DNA of 57,552 bases, from the NCBI RefSeq assembly GCF_000701425.1, contig NZ_JNIW01000024.1:1-57552 (forward strand). Direction: 5' to 3'. The DNA comes from Deinococcus frigens DSM 12807. GTDB taxonomy: Bacteria > Deinococcota > Deinococci > Deinococcales > Deinococcaceae. The stretch's first letter is position 1, and each line of letters starts with the position of its first letter. The notes beneath the pieces were generated by a model. It saw only the letters and a list, made by a program, of their open reading frames with translations, was not told where the DNA came from and searched no databases. Both the position numbers and the translations under genes were made by a program. Positions 45,594 to 55,825 of this stretch are shown in pieces.

Positions 45594-45751
45594 CCCGCAG
45601 GATCGAAAGAGCGGATCAGTTTACACATGTCTACGGCTGGTCAGGAGCAGCAAGACCAGGCCTTGCGCGAATCTCTGGCCTGCTGATGCCACGGCGCAGC
45701 GCATCTAACCCGCACCTTTATCGGGCGTTAAGAATCTGCCAAGATGCGAGG

Positions 45752-47326
45752 GTGACGCAGCCGCAGCCCGCTTCATCCCGTCCGCCCGCACTGGAACTGC
45801 GGGGCATCACCAAGCGTTTTCCGGGCGTCGTCGCCAACGACAGCGTGGACCTGACGGTGGACGGGGGCGAGGTGCTGGCCCTGCTGGGCGAGAACGGCGC
45901 GGGCAAGAGCACCCTGATCTCCATTCTGTACGGCCTGTATCAGCCCGACGAGGGAACCGTCAGCCTGGGCGGCCAGCCCGTCCGCATCGGCAGCCCGGCG
46001 GAGGCCAGGAAGCTGGGCATCGGGCTGGTGCCGCAGCATCCCTTGCTGGTGTCGCGGCATTCGGTGGCCGAGAATCTGGCGCTGGGCGGCGGCCAGGCTT
46101 CCAGGGGAGGGGGCCTGTTTCCCGCGCGGGGCGTGGCGGGCCGCGTGCGAGAACTCTCCGAGAAGTATGGCCTGGAAGTTGACCCTACCGCCCGCGTCTC
46201 GGACCTGTCGCCCGGCGAGAAGCAGCGCGTGGAGATCATCCGCGCCCTGCTGGGCGGCGCGCGGGTGCTGATTCTGGACGAACCCACCAGCGTCCTGACC
46301 CCGCAGGAAGCCTCGGGCCTATTCCGCGTGATGCGCGAGTTAAGGGCTGATGGGCGCAGCCTGATCTTCATCTCGCACAAGCTGGATGAGGTGCTGGACG
46401 TGGCGGACCGCGTGACGGTGCTGCGGCGCGGCAGGGTGGTGGGCGGCGTGCCGACGGCGGGCGCAACCCGCGAAAGTCTGGCCGAGCTGATGGTGGGCCG
46501 GGGTGTGGATTTCACCCGCAAACGCGGCGCGGCTCTGGCAAGGGGCGAGGTGCTGCTGGACGTGCAGAACCTCACCGCCAGCGGCTCGCGCGGCCTGCCC
46601 GCCCTGCGCGGCGTGGGCTTCACGCTGGGGCGCGGCGAGGTGCTGGGGGTGGCCGGAATCGCCGGTAACGGCCAGAGCGAACTGGTGGAGGTGCTGGCGG
46701 GTCTGCACCCTGCGCGCGGCACCATCACGCTGGACGGCCAGCCCCTGACCGGCGGCGCGGAGGCCCGCTTTCAGGGCGGCGTGGCCCACATTCCTGAAGA
46801 CCGCATCCACAGCGGCACGGTGCCCAGCATGACGGTGGCCGACAATCTGGCCCTGCGCGGCTATGGCCGCTCGCCGCTGGCGCGGGGGCTGGCGCGTGAC
46901 CTCAAGGCCACCGATGAACGCGCGCGGCAGGACGTGGAGCACTACAGCGTCGCCACCCCCGGCATCCACACCCCCAGCCGCCTGCTGAGCGGGGGCAACA
47001 TTCAGAAACTGATCCTGGCCCGCGAGTTGCACGGCCAGCCAAAACTGATCCTGGCCGTCCATCCCACCTACGGCCTGGACATCGGCGCGACCGATCAGGT
47101 CCACCGCGTGTTGCTGGAGCGCACCAATGAGGGCGCGGGCGTGCTGCTGGTCAGCGAGGATCTGGACGAGTTGCTGAGCCTCTCGGACCGCATCGGCGTG
47201 ATGGTGGGCGGCGAATTGCGCGGTCCCTTCCCGGTCTCGGAGGTCACGCGCGAGTCGCTGGGCCTGCTGATGGGCGGAGCGCACCCGCACAGCATTCCGG
47301 GCGCGGGGCAGGGGGTGGTGGCGTGA
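45752..47326 (+). CDS. Nucleoside-type ABC importer ATPase (twin ABC domains)
   Basis: 524 residues with two fused ABC domains as in sugar/nucleoside importers. Domain 1: Walker A GENGAGKST, LSPGEKQRVEIIRAL, VLILDEPTSVLTP. Domain 2: degenerate Walker A GIAGNGQSE, LSGGNIQKLILAREL, and Walker B LILAVHPTYGLDIGA. The combination with the two permeases downstream matches BmpA-class (YufNOPQ-like) purine-nucleoside systems rather than ribose RbsA. GTG 45752 is chosen for the normal N-terminus (MTQPQPASSRPPALELRGI). A four-codon ATG frame ends at this GTG (GTGA overlap). No BmpA-like binding protein is in the window. Confidence 0.9.
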   Translation: MTQPQPASSRPPALELRGITKRFPGVVANDSVDLTVDGGEVLALLGENGAGKSTLISILYGLYQPDEGTVSLGGQPVRIGSPAEARKLGIGLVPQHPLLVSRHSVAENLALGGGQASRGGGLFPARGVAGRVRELSEKYGLEVDPTARVSDLSPGEKQRVEIIRALLGGARVLILDEPTSVLTPQEASGLFRVMRELRADGRSLIFISHKLDEVLDVADRVTVLRRGRVVGGVPTAGATRESLAELMVGRGVDFTRKRGAALARGEVLLDVQNLTASGSRGLPALRGVGFTLGRGEVLGVAGIAGNGQSELVEVLAGLHPARGTITLDGQPLTGGAEARFQGGVAHIPEDRIHSGTVPSMTVADNLALRGYGRSPLARGLARDLKATDERARQDVEHYSVATPGIHTPSRLLSGGNIQKLILARELHGQPKLILAVHPTYGLDIGATDQVHRVLLERTNEGAGVLLVSEDLDELLSLSDRIGVMVGGELRGPFPVSEVTRESLGLLMGGAHPHSIPGAGQGVVA

Positions 47327-47510
47327 GGTTATGGCTGTTGACGGGCGGTGTTTCGGGGTGGCCCCCACGGTTTAGTCGCTCTGCTTGGCAGCCTGACCAG
47401 TCCGGCGCTCTGTGCCAGCTCCCCCTTAGGACAGGCTGGCTGCAACGCAGACCGGGGAGTTTTCCTGACAGCCAACCCTCCACCTCAACCCTGTTCCGAA
47501 AGGAAATCCG

Positions 47511-48569
47511 ATGAGATTCATTCCCCTCGCTTCCCCCTCCGCCGCCAGGGTGGGCCTGATCACGCTGGCCTCCGTCGCCGTGGCGCTGGCACTGTGCGCG
47601 CTGATTTTCGTGTTCTACGGTGTCTCGCCCGCCGAGGTCTACTCCACCATGCTGCGCGGCACGCTGGGCGATTCCATCGGGCTGGCCGAAGTCGGGCGGC
47701 GCACCATCCCGCTGCTGCTGATCGGCGCGGGGCTGGCGATTGCCTTCCGGGCGCAGTTTTTCAACATCGGCGGCGAGGGACAACTGCTGCTGGGTGCGGT
47801 CTTCGCGGCGGGAACGGCGCTGTTCATTCCGCTGCCAGGGCCGCTCCTGCTGCCCACCGTGTTCATCATGGGCGCGCTGGGCGGCGGGTTGTGGGCCTTG
47901 ATCGCCGCGCTGCTGCGCCGATTGAACGTCAACGAAATCCTGTCCACCCTGATGCTCAATTACATCGCCGTGGCGCTGGTGACGTACCTGATCGCCGGGC
48001 CGTGGAAGGGCAAGGACGTGCGCGGCTACATCTACACCGATTCCTTCCCGGACGCCGCCAATCTGCCCGTGATCGCCGGAACGCAGGTGCACTGGCCCAC
48101 GCTGGTGCTGGGCGTGGCGGTGGCGCTGGGCCTGCAATGGCTGCTGGGCCGCTCCACCTTCGGCTACGCCCTGCGCGTGGTGGGCGAGAATCCCGGCGCG
48201 GCGCGCTATGCGGGCATCAGCTCGGCGCGCGTGATGACCGTGGTGGCGCTGATCACCGGCGGCGCGGCGGGTCTGGCGGGTGCGGGCGAGGTGGCCGGGA
48301 TTCACCACCGCCTGCTGGAAGCCGGGCAGATCAGCCTGGGCTACGGCTTCACGGCAGTCATCGTGGCGTGGCTGGCGCGCGGCAACCCGGCGCTGTGCCT
48401 GATCACCGCCCCGGTGATGGGCATCATCCTGGCCGGGGGAGACCTCCTCAAGATCGACCTGAACATGCCCTTCCGCGTGGTGGACGTGTTTTCGGGCGTG
48501 ATCCTGCTGTGCCTGATCGCCTCGGAAGTGTTCGTGCGAAACCGGGTGGTCTGGGGAGCGCGGGCGTGA
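47511..48569 (+). CDS. Nucleoside-type ABC importer permease 1 (YufP-like)
   Basis: 352-residue permease of the BPD_transp_2 class with about 9-10 helices. The segment AIAFRAQFFNIGGEGQLLLGA is the conserved channel motif of branched-chain/nucleoside permeases, and LRVVGENPGAARYAGIS is the conserved cytoplasmic segment near the C-terminal half. GAAAGGAAATCCG precedes the ATG. The 184-base gap before it contains CCAGCTCCCCCTTA, a short resemblance to the repeat near 23070, and nothing else clear. Confidence 0.9.
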   Translation: MRFIPLASPSAARVGLITLASVAVALALCALIFVFYGVSPAEVYSTMLRGTLGDSIGLAEVGRRTIPLLLIGAGLAIAFRAQFFNIGGEGQLLLGAVFAAGTALFIPLPGPLLLPTVFIMGALGGGLWALIAALLRRLNVNEILSTLMLNYIAVALVTYLIAGPWKGKDVRGYIYTDSFPDAANLPVIAGTQVHWPTLVLGVAVALGLQWLLGRSTFGYALRVVGENPGAARYAGISSARVMTVVALITGGAAGLAGAGEVAGIHHRLLEAGQISLGYGFTAVIVAWLARGNPALCLITAPVMGIILAGGDLLKIDLNMPFRVVDVFSGVILLCLIASEVFVRNRVVWGARA

Positions 48570-48605
48570 GGAGTCAGATAGAGCCAGGTTGGCCGGAGGC
48601 CCCAC

Positions 48606-49499
48606 ATGGATAACATCGTCGTCGAAGCCCTGATCCGCGCGCTGGCTGTGGGAACGCCGCTGCTGCTGGCCTGCCTGGGCGCAATCATCAACGAGCGGGG
48701 CGGCGTGGTGAATCTGGGGGTGGAGGGCATGATGGCCGTGGGCGCGCTGGCCGCCTTCGCGGTGGCGTCCAGCAGCCCGGACGCCAACCTGTGGCTGGCG
48801 GTGGGCGCATCCATGCTGGCGGGCGCGGCGCTGGCGTCCCTTCACGCCGTCGCCACCGTGACCCTGCGGGCCAACCAGTTCGTCAGCGGGCTGGCGCTGG
48901 CGCTGATCGGCACCGGGGCGGCGGGGCTGCTGGGCAAGAAGTTCGAGGGCCTGCCCCTGTTCAACAAGGTGGCCGACTGGAACCTGGGCGGCTTTGTGAT
49001 CAACCCATTCACGGTGGCGGCGCTGCTGCTGGCCGCCGCCCTGGCCTTTTACCTCAACTCCACCCGCTCCGGCCTGACGCTGCGCTCGGTGGGCGAGAAT
49101 CCGGCGGCGGCGGACGTGCTGGGCGTCAATGTGGGCGCGGTCCGTATTTGGGCGGTGCTGGCAGGCGGCTCGCTGTCGGGGCTGGCCGGGGCCTTTCTGG
49201 CGCTGTCTTACCGCGCGTCCTGGGCCGACAACATGACGGCGGGCCTGGGCTGGATCGCCGTGGCGCTGGTGATCTTCGTGGGCTGGCGTCCGCTCCGCGC
49301 CGTGCTGGGTGCGCTGTTCTTCGGCTTCCTGTACTACCTGCAATTCCGCCTTCAGGGCAACAGTCCCATTCCCACCGAGGTCTTCAACGCCATGCCGTTC
49401 ATTCTGGTGCTGGTGGTGCTGGCGCTGGCCGGGCTGCGGGGCCAGCAAGGCGACGCCCCCGCCGGACTGGGCCGGGCGTATGTGCGGGGTGAGCGCTAG
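48606..49499 (+). CDS. Nucleoside-type ABC importer permease 2 (YufQ-like)
   Basis: 297-residue permease, about eight helices. It has the paired motif NERGGVVNLGVEGMMAVGAL and LRSVGENPAAADVLGVNVG, matching the partner permease. It should form the heterodimeric channel of the importer. The spacing of 36 bases from permease 1 keeps the three genes in one operon. Confidence 0.9.
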   Translation: MDNIVVEALIRALAVGTPLLLACLGAIINERGGVVNLGVEGMMAVGALAAFAVASSSPDANLWLAVGASMLAGAALASLHAVATVTLRANQFVSGLALALIGTGAAGLLGKKFEGLPLFNKVADWNLGGFVINPFTVAALLLAAALAFYLNSTRSGLTLRSVGENPAAADVLGVNVGAVRIWAVLAGGSLSGLAGAFLALSYRASWADNMTAGLGWIAVALVIFVGWRPLRAVLGALFFGFLYYLQFRLQGNSPIPTEVFNAMPFILVLVVLALAGLRGQQGDAPAGLGRAYVRGER

Positions 49500-49610
49500 G
49501 CGGTTTGACCCACTCGCGAGGTGAAGGGACGGCCACCGCCTGGCCCACCCATCAGGACTGCGTCCTGGATATTCCCAGCAGGTGTCGTTGACCGGAAATC
49601 CTTCCGTCGG

Positions 49611-50726
49611 TTAGCGGAGTGCCCCAGAACTGAGCTGTTCTACCGGCTGGGTTGCCGGGCGGCCCAGGTAATAGCCTTGCGCGTAATCGCTGCCCAGCGC
49701 GGTGACCAGCGCCAGTTCGCCCGCCGTCTCGATGCCCTCGGCCACCACCCGGATGTCCAGATCGTGCGCATAGGTGATCAGTGCCTGCACCAGCGCCAGC
49801 CGGGGATCAGCGGCGTGCAAACCGTGGATCAGCGCGCGGTCCAGCTTGACCAGATCTGGCTGCAACTCGGCCAGATAGGCCAGACTGGTGTGCCCGGCCC
49901 CCAGATCGTCCAGGGCCACCTGCGCGCCCTCGGCGCGGTAGCGCTCCAGGATGCGGCGCAGCAGGGTCAGATCGGGAAACGCCTCGCTCTCGGTGACCTC
50001 GAAGACCAGCCGGGAAAAATCCGCGCCCACCTGACGGCAGGCCTCGAAGGTGGTTTGCAGGCAGATGTCGGGGTTGTACACCACGCTGGGCGAGAAATTG
50101 ATGAACAGCCGCTGTCCGGGCGGCAGGATTGGATACACCTGCGTGATGGCGTTGCGGCGGGCGTGGGCGTCGAAGGCGCGGGCCTGGCCGTGGGTGGCGG
50201 CGGCCTGCAACAAAGGCCCGGCCCCCAGGGTCTGCCCGGCCCAGTGCGCGCGGACCAGCGCCTCGTGCCCGTAAACCTCCAGGCGGTCCAGATGCACGAT
50301 GGGCTGCACCTCGAAGTAAATGTGCTGGCAGGCTTCGGCAAACCACGGGGTGGTCAGGCGGTGCAGCCACTGGTCCAGCGGCGCGGTGTGCCACGGGTCC
50401 GGGTGACCGCCGTGCCAGGGGGTGGCCAGCACCTCGTGGCGCTCGGTGGTCGAGAAGCTGTCCAGCACAGCGCCCAGGGCAGCAAAGTTCTCCGGGAGCA
50501 GGATGAACGCCGACCCCTGCGTCTGGAAGGCCAGGTGATGGGCCTCCAGGGTCAACCACAGTTTGCGCTGAAGGTGACTGGACGCGGTATACAGCGCCAG
50601 TCCGTCCAGGCCGGGGGCCACGACGGGCTGGATGGCCTGGCAGTCACACGTGGCCGCAACGGTGGGAGGAGAGGGATGGGTGGTCCGCACAGAAGAATCC
50701 TGGCACATGCCGTCTGACAAACTCAT
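49611..50726 (-). CDS. EAL-domain cyclic-di-GMP phosphodiesterase with unknown N-terminal domain
   Basis: 371 residues. The C-terminal EAL domain (about 140-365) has YGHEALVR (EAL Glu near 153), FINFSPS, VFEVTES, VALDDLGAGHTSLAYL, DLVKLDR, VVAEGIET and YAQGYYLG, so all catalytic positions look present; the DDFGTGYSS loop is altered to DDLGAGHTS. The N-terminal 135 residues begin with TCDCQAIQPV and have no recognised fold. ATG 50726 is chosen over the upstream in-frame codon at 50786 because GAGAG precedes it and the upstream segment is Arg-rich and unlikely. Confidence 0.88.
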   Translation of the reverse strand: MSLSDGMCQDSSVRTTHPSPPTVAATCDCQAIQPVVAPGLDGLALYTASSHLQRKLWLTLEAHHLAFQTQGSAFILLPENFAALGAVLDSFSTTERHEVLATPWHGGHPDPWHTAPLDQWLHRLTTPWFAEACQHIYFEVQPIVHLDRLEVYGHEALVRAHWAGQTLGAGPLLQAAATHGQARAFDAHARRNAITQVYPILPPGQRLFINFSPSVVYNPDICLQTTFEACRQVGADFSRLVFEVTESEAFPDLTLLRRILERYRAEGAQVALDDLGAGHTSLAYLAELQPDLVKLDRALIHGLHAADPRLALVQALITYAHDLDIRVVAEGIETAGELALVTALGSDYAQGYYLGRPATQPVEQLSSGALR

Positions 50727-50841
50727 TTCTAAGTTCTCTCGGAAGGGGTGGGTACGGACAGAGAGGTGCCGGGCGCGGCGGCGCACCGGTTCCTTTCAAC
50801 ATAAACGAGAACCGCCGGAGAGCGGTGGCCCCGGCAGGTCT

Positions 50842-51036
50842 TCAGCAGAAGTGGGTGGACTGGCCGCGCAAGGGTGCAGGCTGGTTGTTGGTGTTAAAGC
50901 CGGTGTTGGGATCGCGCGGCGTGGACTGGACGGACGCGCGCACCTGCCACTGGTCTTTCTTGGTGCCGCTCTCGGCCCTTTGCCGCAGGTTGGCGGGTTT
51001 CAACCCTTGATGGAGCTTCGGTGAAACGCCCTGCAC
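50842..51036 (-). CDS. Possible small basic protein
   Basis: A 64-residue frame from GTG 51036, just after the stop of the membrane protein gene. It is rich in K, R, Q and N (QRAESGTKKDQWQVRASVQ) and ends in a Cys. Its composition is unlike most shadow frames here, but no family is recognised and the start signal is weak (GGGGTG). Possibly a decayed gene end. Confidence 0.25.
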   Translation of the reverse strand: MQGVSPKLHQGLKPANLRQRAESGTKKDQWQVRASVQSTPRDPNTGFNTNNQPAPLRGQSTHFC

Positions 51037-51042
51037 CCCAGG

Positions 51043-51441
51043 TCAATGGACGATGGACCTGGCCCCCCGCATCGCCGGGGCCGGGCGGCGCAACTGGACG
51101 ACGCTCAGGACCACAAAGGCGGCCTCAAGAATCAGGGCGATGATCCCGGAAGGTTCGGCCCAGTTGCCGATGTCGTCTCTCGCATTGGGCAGGCCGGTGG
51201 TGCGGGTCAGGACGTAGAAGACGATGGCCCCCGCCGAGACCAGCAGGCCCAGACCGTAGCCGTTTTTCCAATGCGAACTGAGCAGCCAGGCCCCCGCCGC
51301 CGCGCACCCGGCCACCAGCAGAATGTACAGCCAGCCCAGATACGCCGTTTCATCCAGCTTGTCGGGAATATCCCTGAAGTGCATCCAGCCGATGCCCGCC
51401 AGCAGCAGCAGTCCAATCCAATGGTCTTGGAGACATTTCAT
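51043..51441 (-). CDS. Hypothetical small membrane protein
   Basis: 132 residues with four predicted helices: about 8-20, 34-54, 65-79 and 97-115. The N-terminus is short and the C-terminus basic (RRPAPAMRGARS). AAGGAGG stands close before the ATG. No family is recognised. Two 24-bp imperfect direct repeats lie 70-120 bases upstream and could serve its regulation. Confidence 0.7.
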   Translation of the reverse strand: MKCLQDHWIGLLLLAGIGWMHFRDIPDKLDETAYLGWLYILLVAGCAAAGAWLLSSHWKNGYGLGLLVSAGAIVFYVLTRTTGLPNARDDIGNWAEPSGIIALILEAAFVVLSVVQLRRPAPAMRGARSIVH

Positions 51442-51754
51442 AGCCCTCCTTTGTCATGCGGCACACTGGAGGGGGCAGGCTTCTTGGCCCTCCGTCTACC
51501 ATCCGCGCACCATATTGATCCACGGCATCTGGACCGTATCAATCCACGGTAGCTGGACCGTCCAGAACTTGATTGAGCAGTGGGATGATCACCACCGCCG
51601 GGCCACGCCGCATTCCAGGGTCCCGGCGTTAAGCGGGCGTTAGATTCTGCCCTGCCCCGAGGCTGGCTTTACAAATGGTGAGGCACCGAGCCGGAGCGGA
51701 CCCCGCACCAAACGACGTCCGCACAGCTTGATGACATTCTGTTCAGCCCACCTT
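51442..51754. other. Gap between membrane protein and EEP gene, with a direct repeat
   Basis: Holds two imperfect 24-base direct repeats at 51513-51536 and 51537-51560 (20 of 24 positions the same, core ATCCACGG...CTGGACCG). The rest shows no gene, RNA or terminator that I can support. Confidence 0.6.
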
Positions 51755-52678
51755 CTACCGGTAGTCCACCACCAGCGGCAGATGATCGCTTTCCTGCGCG
51801 GATAAAACGGTGGCCCGCGTCGGCCTCAATCCGCGTGCCATCTGGTGGTCGATTCGCACGTGCAGCCCGGGAAAGGTCCAGCCGGGGCCGCGTCCAGCTT
51901 GGGCGTAGGCATCGGGGCCGAATGCCTGCTGGAGCTGGCGGTAGATCAGCCCACGCGGCGGGGTGTTCAGATCGCCGCCCAGCAGGACTCGGCCAGAGGT
52001 TCGGGCGGCGACTCCCGTAAGCACCTGAATCTGTGCCGCGCGGCGGTCACGGGCAACTTGCAGAAACGCGAACTCCCCGGCCAGCGCGTCCAGCACCTGT
52101 ATGGTTCCCAGATGCGCGTTCACCACGCTCAGGGGTTCGCCGCGCCACTGCAAGCGGGTCATGAGCACCTCGCGCTGGTTTCCAGGCAAATCCACCGTCC
52201 CCGATGACAGCACCGGCAGCCGGGTCAGGGTCATGACCTCCACCGCCGAGCGCGAGGTGTACCCAGGCATGGCCCTGGTCAGCGCCTCCAGATAGCCGGG
52301 AGGTTGAAAGTTGGATTCCTGCAACAGGATCACGTCGGCGTTGGCATTCTTAAGGACGGCGGCCAGTCGTCCCGGCGTGGACCGGTAGCCGCTGTTGACG
52401 TTGTAATTCAGCACGCGCAACTTCCCGGCCTTCTGCGGCGTCCAGTGCAGAAAGCCCGCGCCCCAGGCGGCCAGCAGCGTTCCGGCCAGCGCCACCGCGA
52501 AGCCGCGTTTTCTCAGAGCGGTCCACAGCAACGCGAACGGCGCAGGCAGCAGCCACAGCACGGCGGGCGCGTAGGCCAGCAGCAGGGTGGGCAGCGTCCT
52601 TTCTCCCACAAACTCGCCCAGCCCCCAGATCAGCACGACGAACAGCAGATAAAACCAGGCGAGGCGCGAACGGAACAT
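51755..52678 (-). CDS. Membrane-anchored endonuclease/exonuclease/phosphatase family protein
   Basis: 307 residues. Three hydrophobic helices (about 4-22, 29-50, 57-75) anchor the N-terminus. The rest has the EEP fold motifs: LRVLNYNVNSG, VILLQESN (catalytic Glu), VNAHLGT, LLGGDLNTPP and the terminal ESDHLPLVVDY with the catalytic Asp-His. Homologues cleave nucleic acids or phospholipid headgroups; the substrate here is not readable, but the outer-facing or membrane location argues for an extracytoplasmic role. ATG 52678 is preferred; a GTG six codons upstream (52696) is an alternative, and neither has a clear ribosome binding site. Confidence 0.82.
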   Translation of the reverse strand: MFRSRLAWFYLLFVVLIWGLGEFVGERTLPTLLLAYAPAVLWLLPAPFALLWTALRKRGFAVALAGTLLAAWGAGFLHWTPQKAGKLRVLNYNVNSGYRSTPGRLAAVLKNANADVILLQESNFQPPGYLEALTRAMPGYTSRSAVEVMTLTRLPVLSSGTVDLPGNQREVLMTRLQWRGEPLSVVNAHLGTIQVLDALAGEFAFLQVARDRRAAQIQVLTGVAARTSGRVLLGGDLNTPPRGLIYRQLQQAFGPDAYAQAGRGPGWTFPGLHVRIDHQMARGLRPTRATVLSAQESDHLPLVVDYR

Positions 52679-52712
52679 CGGCACAGAGCCTGTCACAGAT
52701 CAGTGAGAAGGA

Positions 52713-52760
52713 GCGTCAACCCAAAGTCGCGTCAACCCAAAGTCGCGTCAACCCAAAGTC
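52713..52760. repeat. Three perfect 16-bp tandem repeats
   Basis: GCGTCAACCCAAAGTC occurs at 52713, 52729 and 52745 without mismatch, then a partial fourth copy. Each unit contains TTGACG on the minus strand. The array sits between the EEP gene start and the hflX terminator, i.e. where an EEP promoter would be. Confidence 0.9.
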
Positions 52761-52770
52761 GCGTCAGCAC

Positions 52771-52809
52771 AAAAAAGAGGCGGGAGCAAAAGCCCTCGCC
52801 TCTCTTTTT
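52771..52809 (-). terminator. Terminator of hflX
   Basis: GAGGCG and CGCCTC stem flanked by a run of A's on one side and CTTTTT on the other, so it can work in both directions; it lies about 25 bases after the hflX stop. Confidence 0.85.
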
Positions 52810-52831
52810 CAGACGCTCTAGCGGTACTGCT

Positions 52832-54541
<1,710 letters not shown>

Positions 54542-54823
54542 TTTATCTATGTGAAGTCACATCCTTTTTCTGGATTGTGGGAGGTGGGGCGTGGGTTGCA
54601 GGAGCAACCCAACACCAATAGCTCAGCGTCGCCAGGCCCGAACATCGTTCGCGCGGCGGGTGGCGACAGGGTTCTGTCATTGCGTCCAGAATAGAGCGGG
54701 ACCCCTTTTCAGAAGGTGTGCAATGTCTTCAGGGGGCTACAGAACCGCGAGTGGTGGTTAGGGCTTGATCATTGTGGACGCACGATAGGGGAGAGGCCGG
54801 GGCAGGCGCATCGGCCTGTTGGC
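54542..54823. other. Intergenic region between hflX and the APH-like gene
   Basis: Apart from the palindrome at 54549-54562 I see no gene, repeat, tRNA or terminator here. Confidence 0.4.
54549..54562. promoter_or_regulatory. Palindrome upstream of hflX
   Basis: ATGTGA-AG-TCACAT is an inverted repeat with perfect 6-base arms, eight bases before the hflX start. The spacing (two bases) is shorter than in classical CRP sites. Confidence 0.4.
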
Positions 54824-55729
54824 TTAGCGCGCGTCGGCCAGCACTTCCCTAATGGTGTACCAGCTCCGCTCCATGATTTCCGGGTTGGTGTGCTGGTAAT
54901 ACGGCAGCGCCAGCAAGGCTTTTGCCAGCGCCCTGGCCCGCCCGCGTTCCCAGGTGGCGTCATCGGGGTGCAAGACCTCGCGGTAGGTAGCTCTGGCCTC
55001 AGCTCCAAAAGCGTTCCACGGTGCCATCAGGTCAATCGCCGGATCATTCAATTCCAACGATGAGAAATCCAGCACCGTGGTCAGGTGTTCACCGTTCCAG
55101 AGCAGGTTGCTGCTGTGCAAGTCGCCGTGAACCCAGATGGGGGCAACCGTCCAGCCTGGAAGGTGCATAGTGTCGTCCCAGACGGCGATAATCTGTTTGC
55201 GGGTGTCGGTGTCGAGCAGTTGCGCTGAGGTCTCGACGCTGGCGCGAACGTGTGGGTCAAGTTGCTGAAGGTCCGTGGCCGGATTCTCGGCGCTTGGCGC
55301 GTCTGTCTGATCGCAACCTCGCAACGCCAGCACAAACTCGGCCAGTTGTCGGGCCAGCTCAGGTCGCGCCGCCACTTCTGAGAGGGACGGCATTTCGCCC
55401 GGCAGCCAGCGGTAAACGCCCCAGGTGTACGGGTAACCCTCACCCGGTTGACCCAGCGCCAGCGGCTCAGGAACGCGTAGAGGCAAGTGCGGCGCGAGTC
55501 GGGGCAGCCATTCCAGCTCTTTCTCTACCTGTCCAACGGTCCAGCCGATGCGGGGCAGGCGCACCAGCAGGTCCTCGCCCAGCCGGTACAGCGCGTTATC
55601 TGTGCCGAAAGACTGGACGCGGCGCACGGGCAGCCCGGCCCATTTAGGAAACTGCGCGGCCAGCAGCCGACGCACCAGTGCAGCATTGGTATGAATTTCG
55701 TCGGGGTGCATCTTGAGGTCAGACGACAT
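54824..55729 (-). CDS. Aminoglycoside phosphotransferase (APH) family kinase-like protein
   Basis: 301 residues with protein-kinase-like phosphotransferase motifs: the catalytic loop VHGDLHSSNLL near 201-211 (Asp, Asn) and the metal-binding LDFSSLELNDPAIDL, plus an N-terminal nucleotide-binding lobe (SFGTDNALYRLGEDLLVRLPR). APH-type enzymes phosphorylate small hydroxylated molecules; most members are not drug-resistance enzymes and the substrate here is unknown. The ATG at 55729 is supported by a leaderless -10 (TACGCT) seven bases upstream. Confidence 0.87.
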   Translation of the reverse strand: MSSDLKMHPDEIHTNAALVRRLLAAQFPKWAGLPVRRVQSFGTDNALYRLGEDLLVRLPRIGWTVGQVEKELEWLPRLAPHLPLRVPEPLALGQPGEGYPYTWGVYRWLPGEMPSLSEVAARPELARQLAEFVLALRGCDQTDAPSAENPATDLQQLDPHVRASVETSAQLLDTDTRKQIIAVWDDTMHLPGWTVAPIWVHGDLHSSNLLWNGEHLTTVLDFSSLELNDPAIDLMAPWNAFGAEARATYREVLHPDDATWERGRARALAKALLALPYYQHTNPEIMERSWYTIREVLADAR

Positions 55730-55736
55730 TGGGCCG

Positions 55737-55742
55737 AGCGTA
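55737..55742 (-). promoter_or_regulatory. Leaderless -10 box (TACGCT) of the APH-like gene
   Basis: Minus-strand TACGCT is followed by seven bases (CGGCCCA) and ATG 55729. Confidence 0.65.
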
Positions 55743-55812
55743 ACGCGCCGTCTGTCTCTCAGGCATGGGCCGAACGGCTTACGGCGTTCCTATCTTCCGG
55801 CCCTTGCCGCTT

Positions 55813-55818
55813 TAGACT
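55813..55818 (+). promoter_or_regulatory. Leaderless -10 box (TAGACT) of the DinB-like gene
   Basis: TAGACT is followed by seven bases (GCCGGGC) and ATG 55826. It is divergent from the APH-gene promoter 70 bases away. Confidence 0.7.
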
Positions 55819-55825
55819 GCCGGGC

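Noticed and set aside
47244..49448. 734-codon minus-strand frame across the nucleoside permeases
   Set aside because: Composition is Gln/His/Arg-rich; the sense strand holds two clear permeases with hydrophobic helices.
52713..52760. 16-bp tandem repeats considered as replication iterons or CRISPR
   Set aside because: Only three copies, no spacers, no replication gene or cas gene nearby.
54549..54562. CRP site before hflX
   Set aside because: The arms resemble TGTGA/TCACA but the spacer is two bases instead of six.
54600..54720. Possible tRNA or structured RNA
   Set aside because: No T-loop signature, no CCA end and no cloverleaf pairing could be built.
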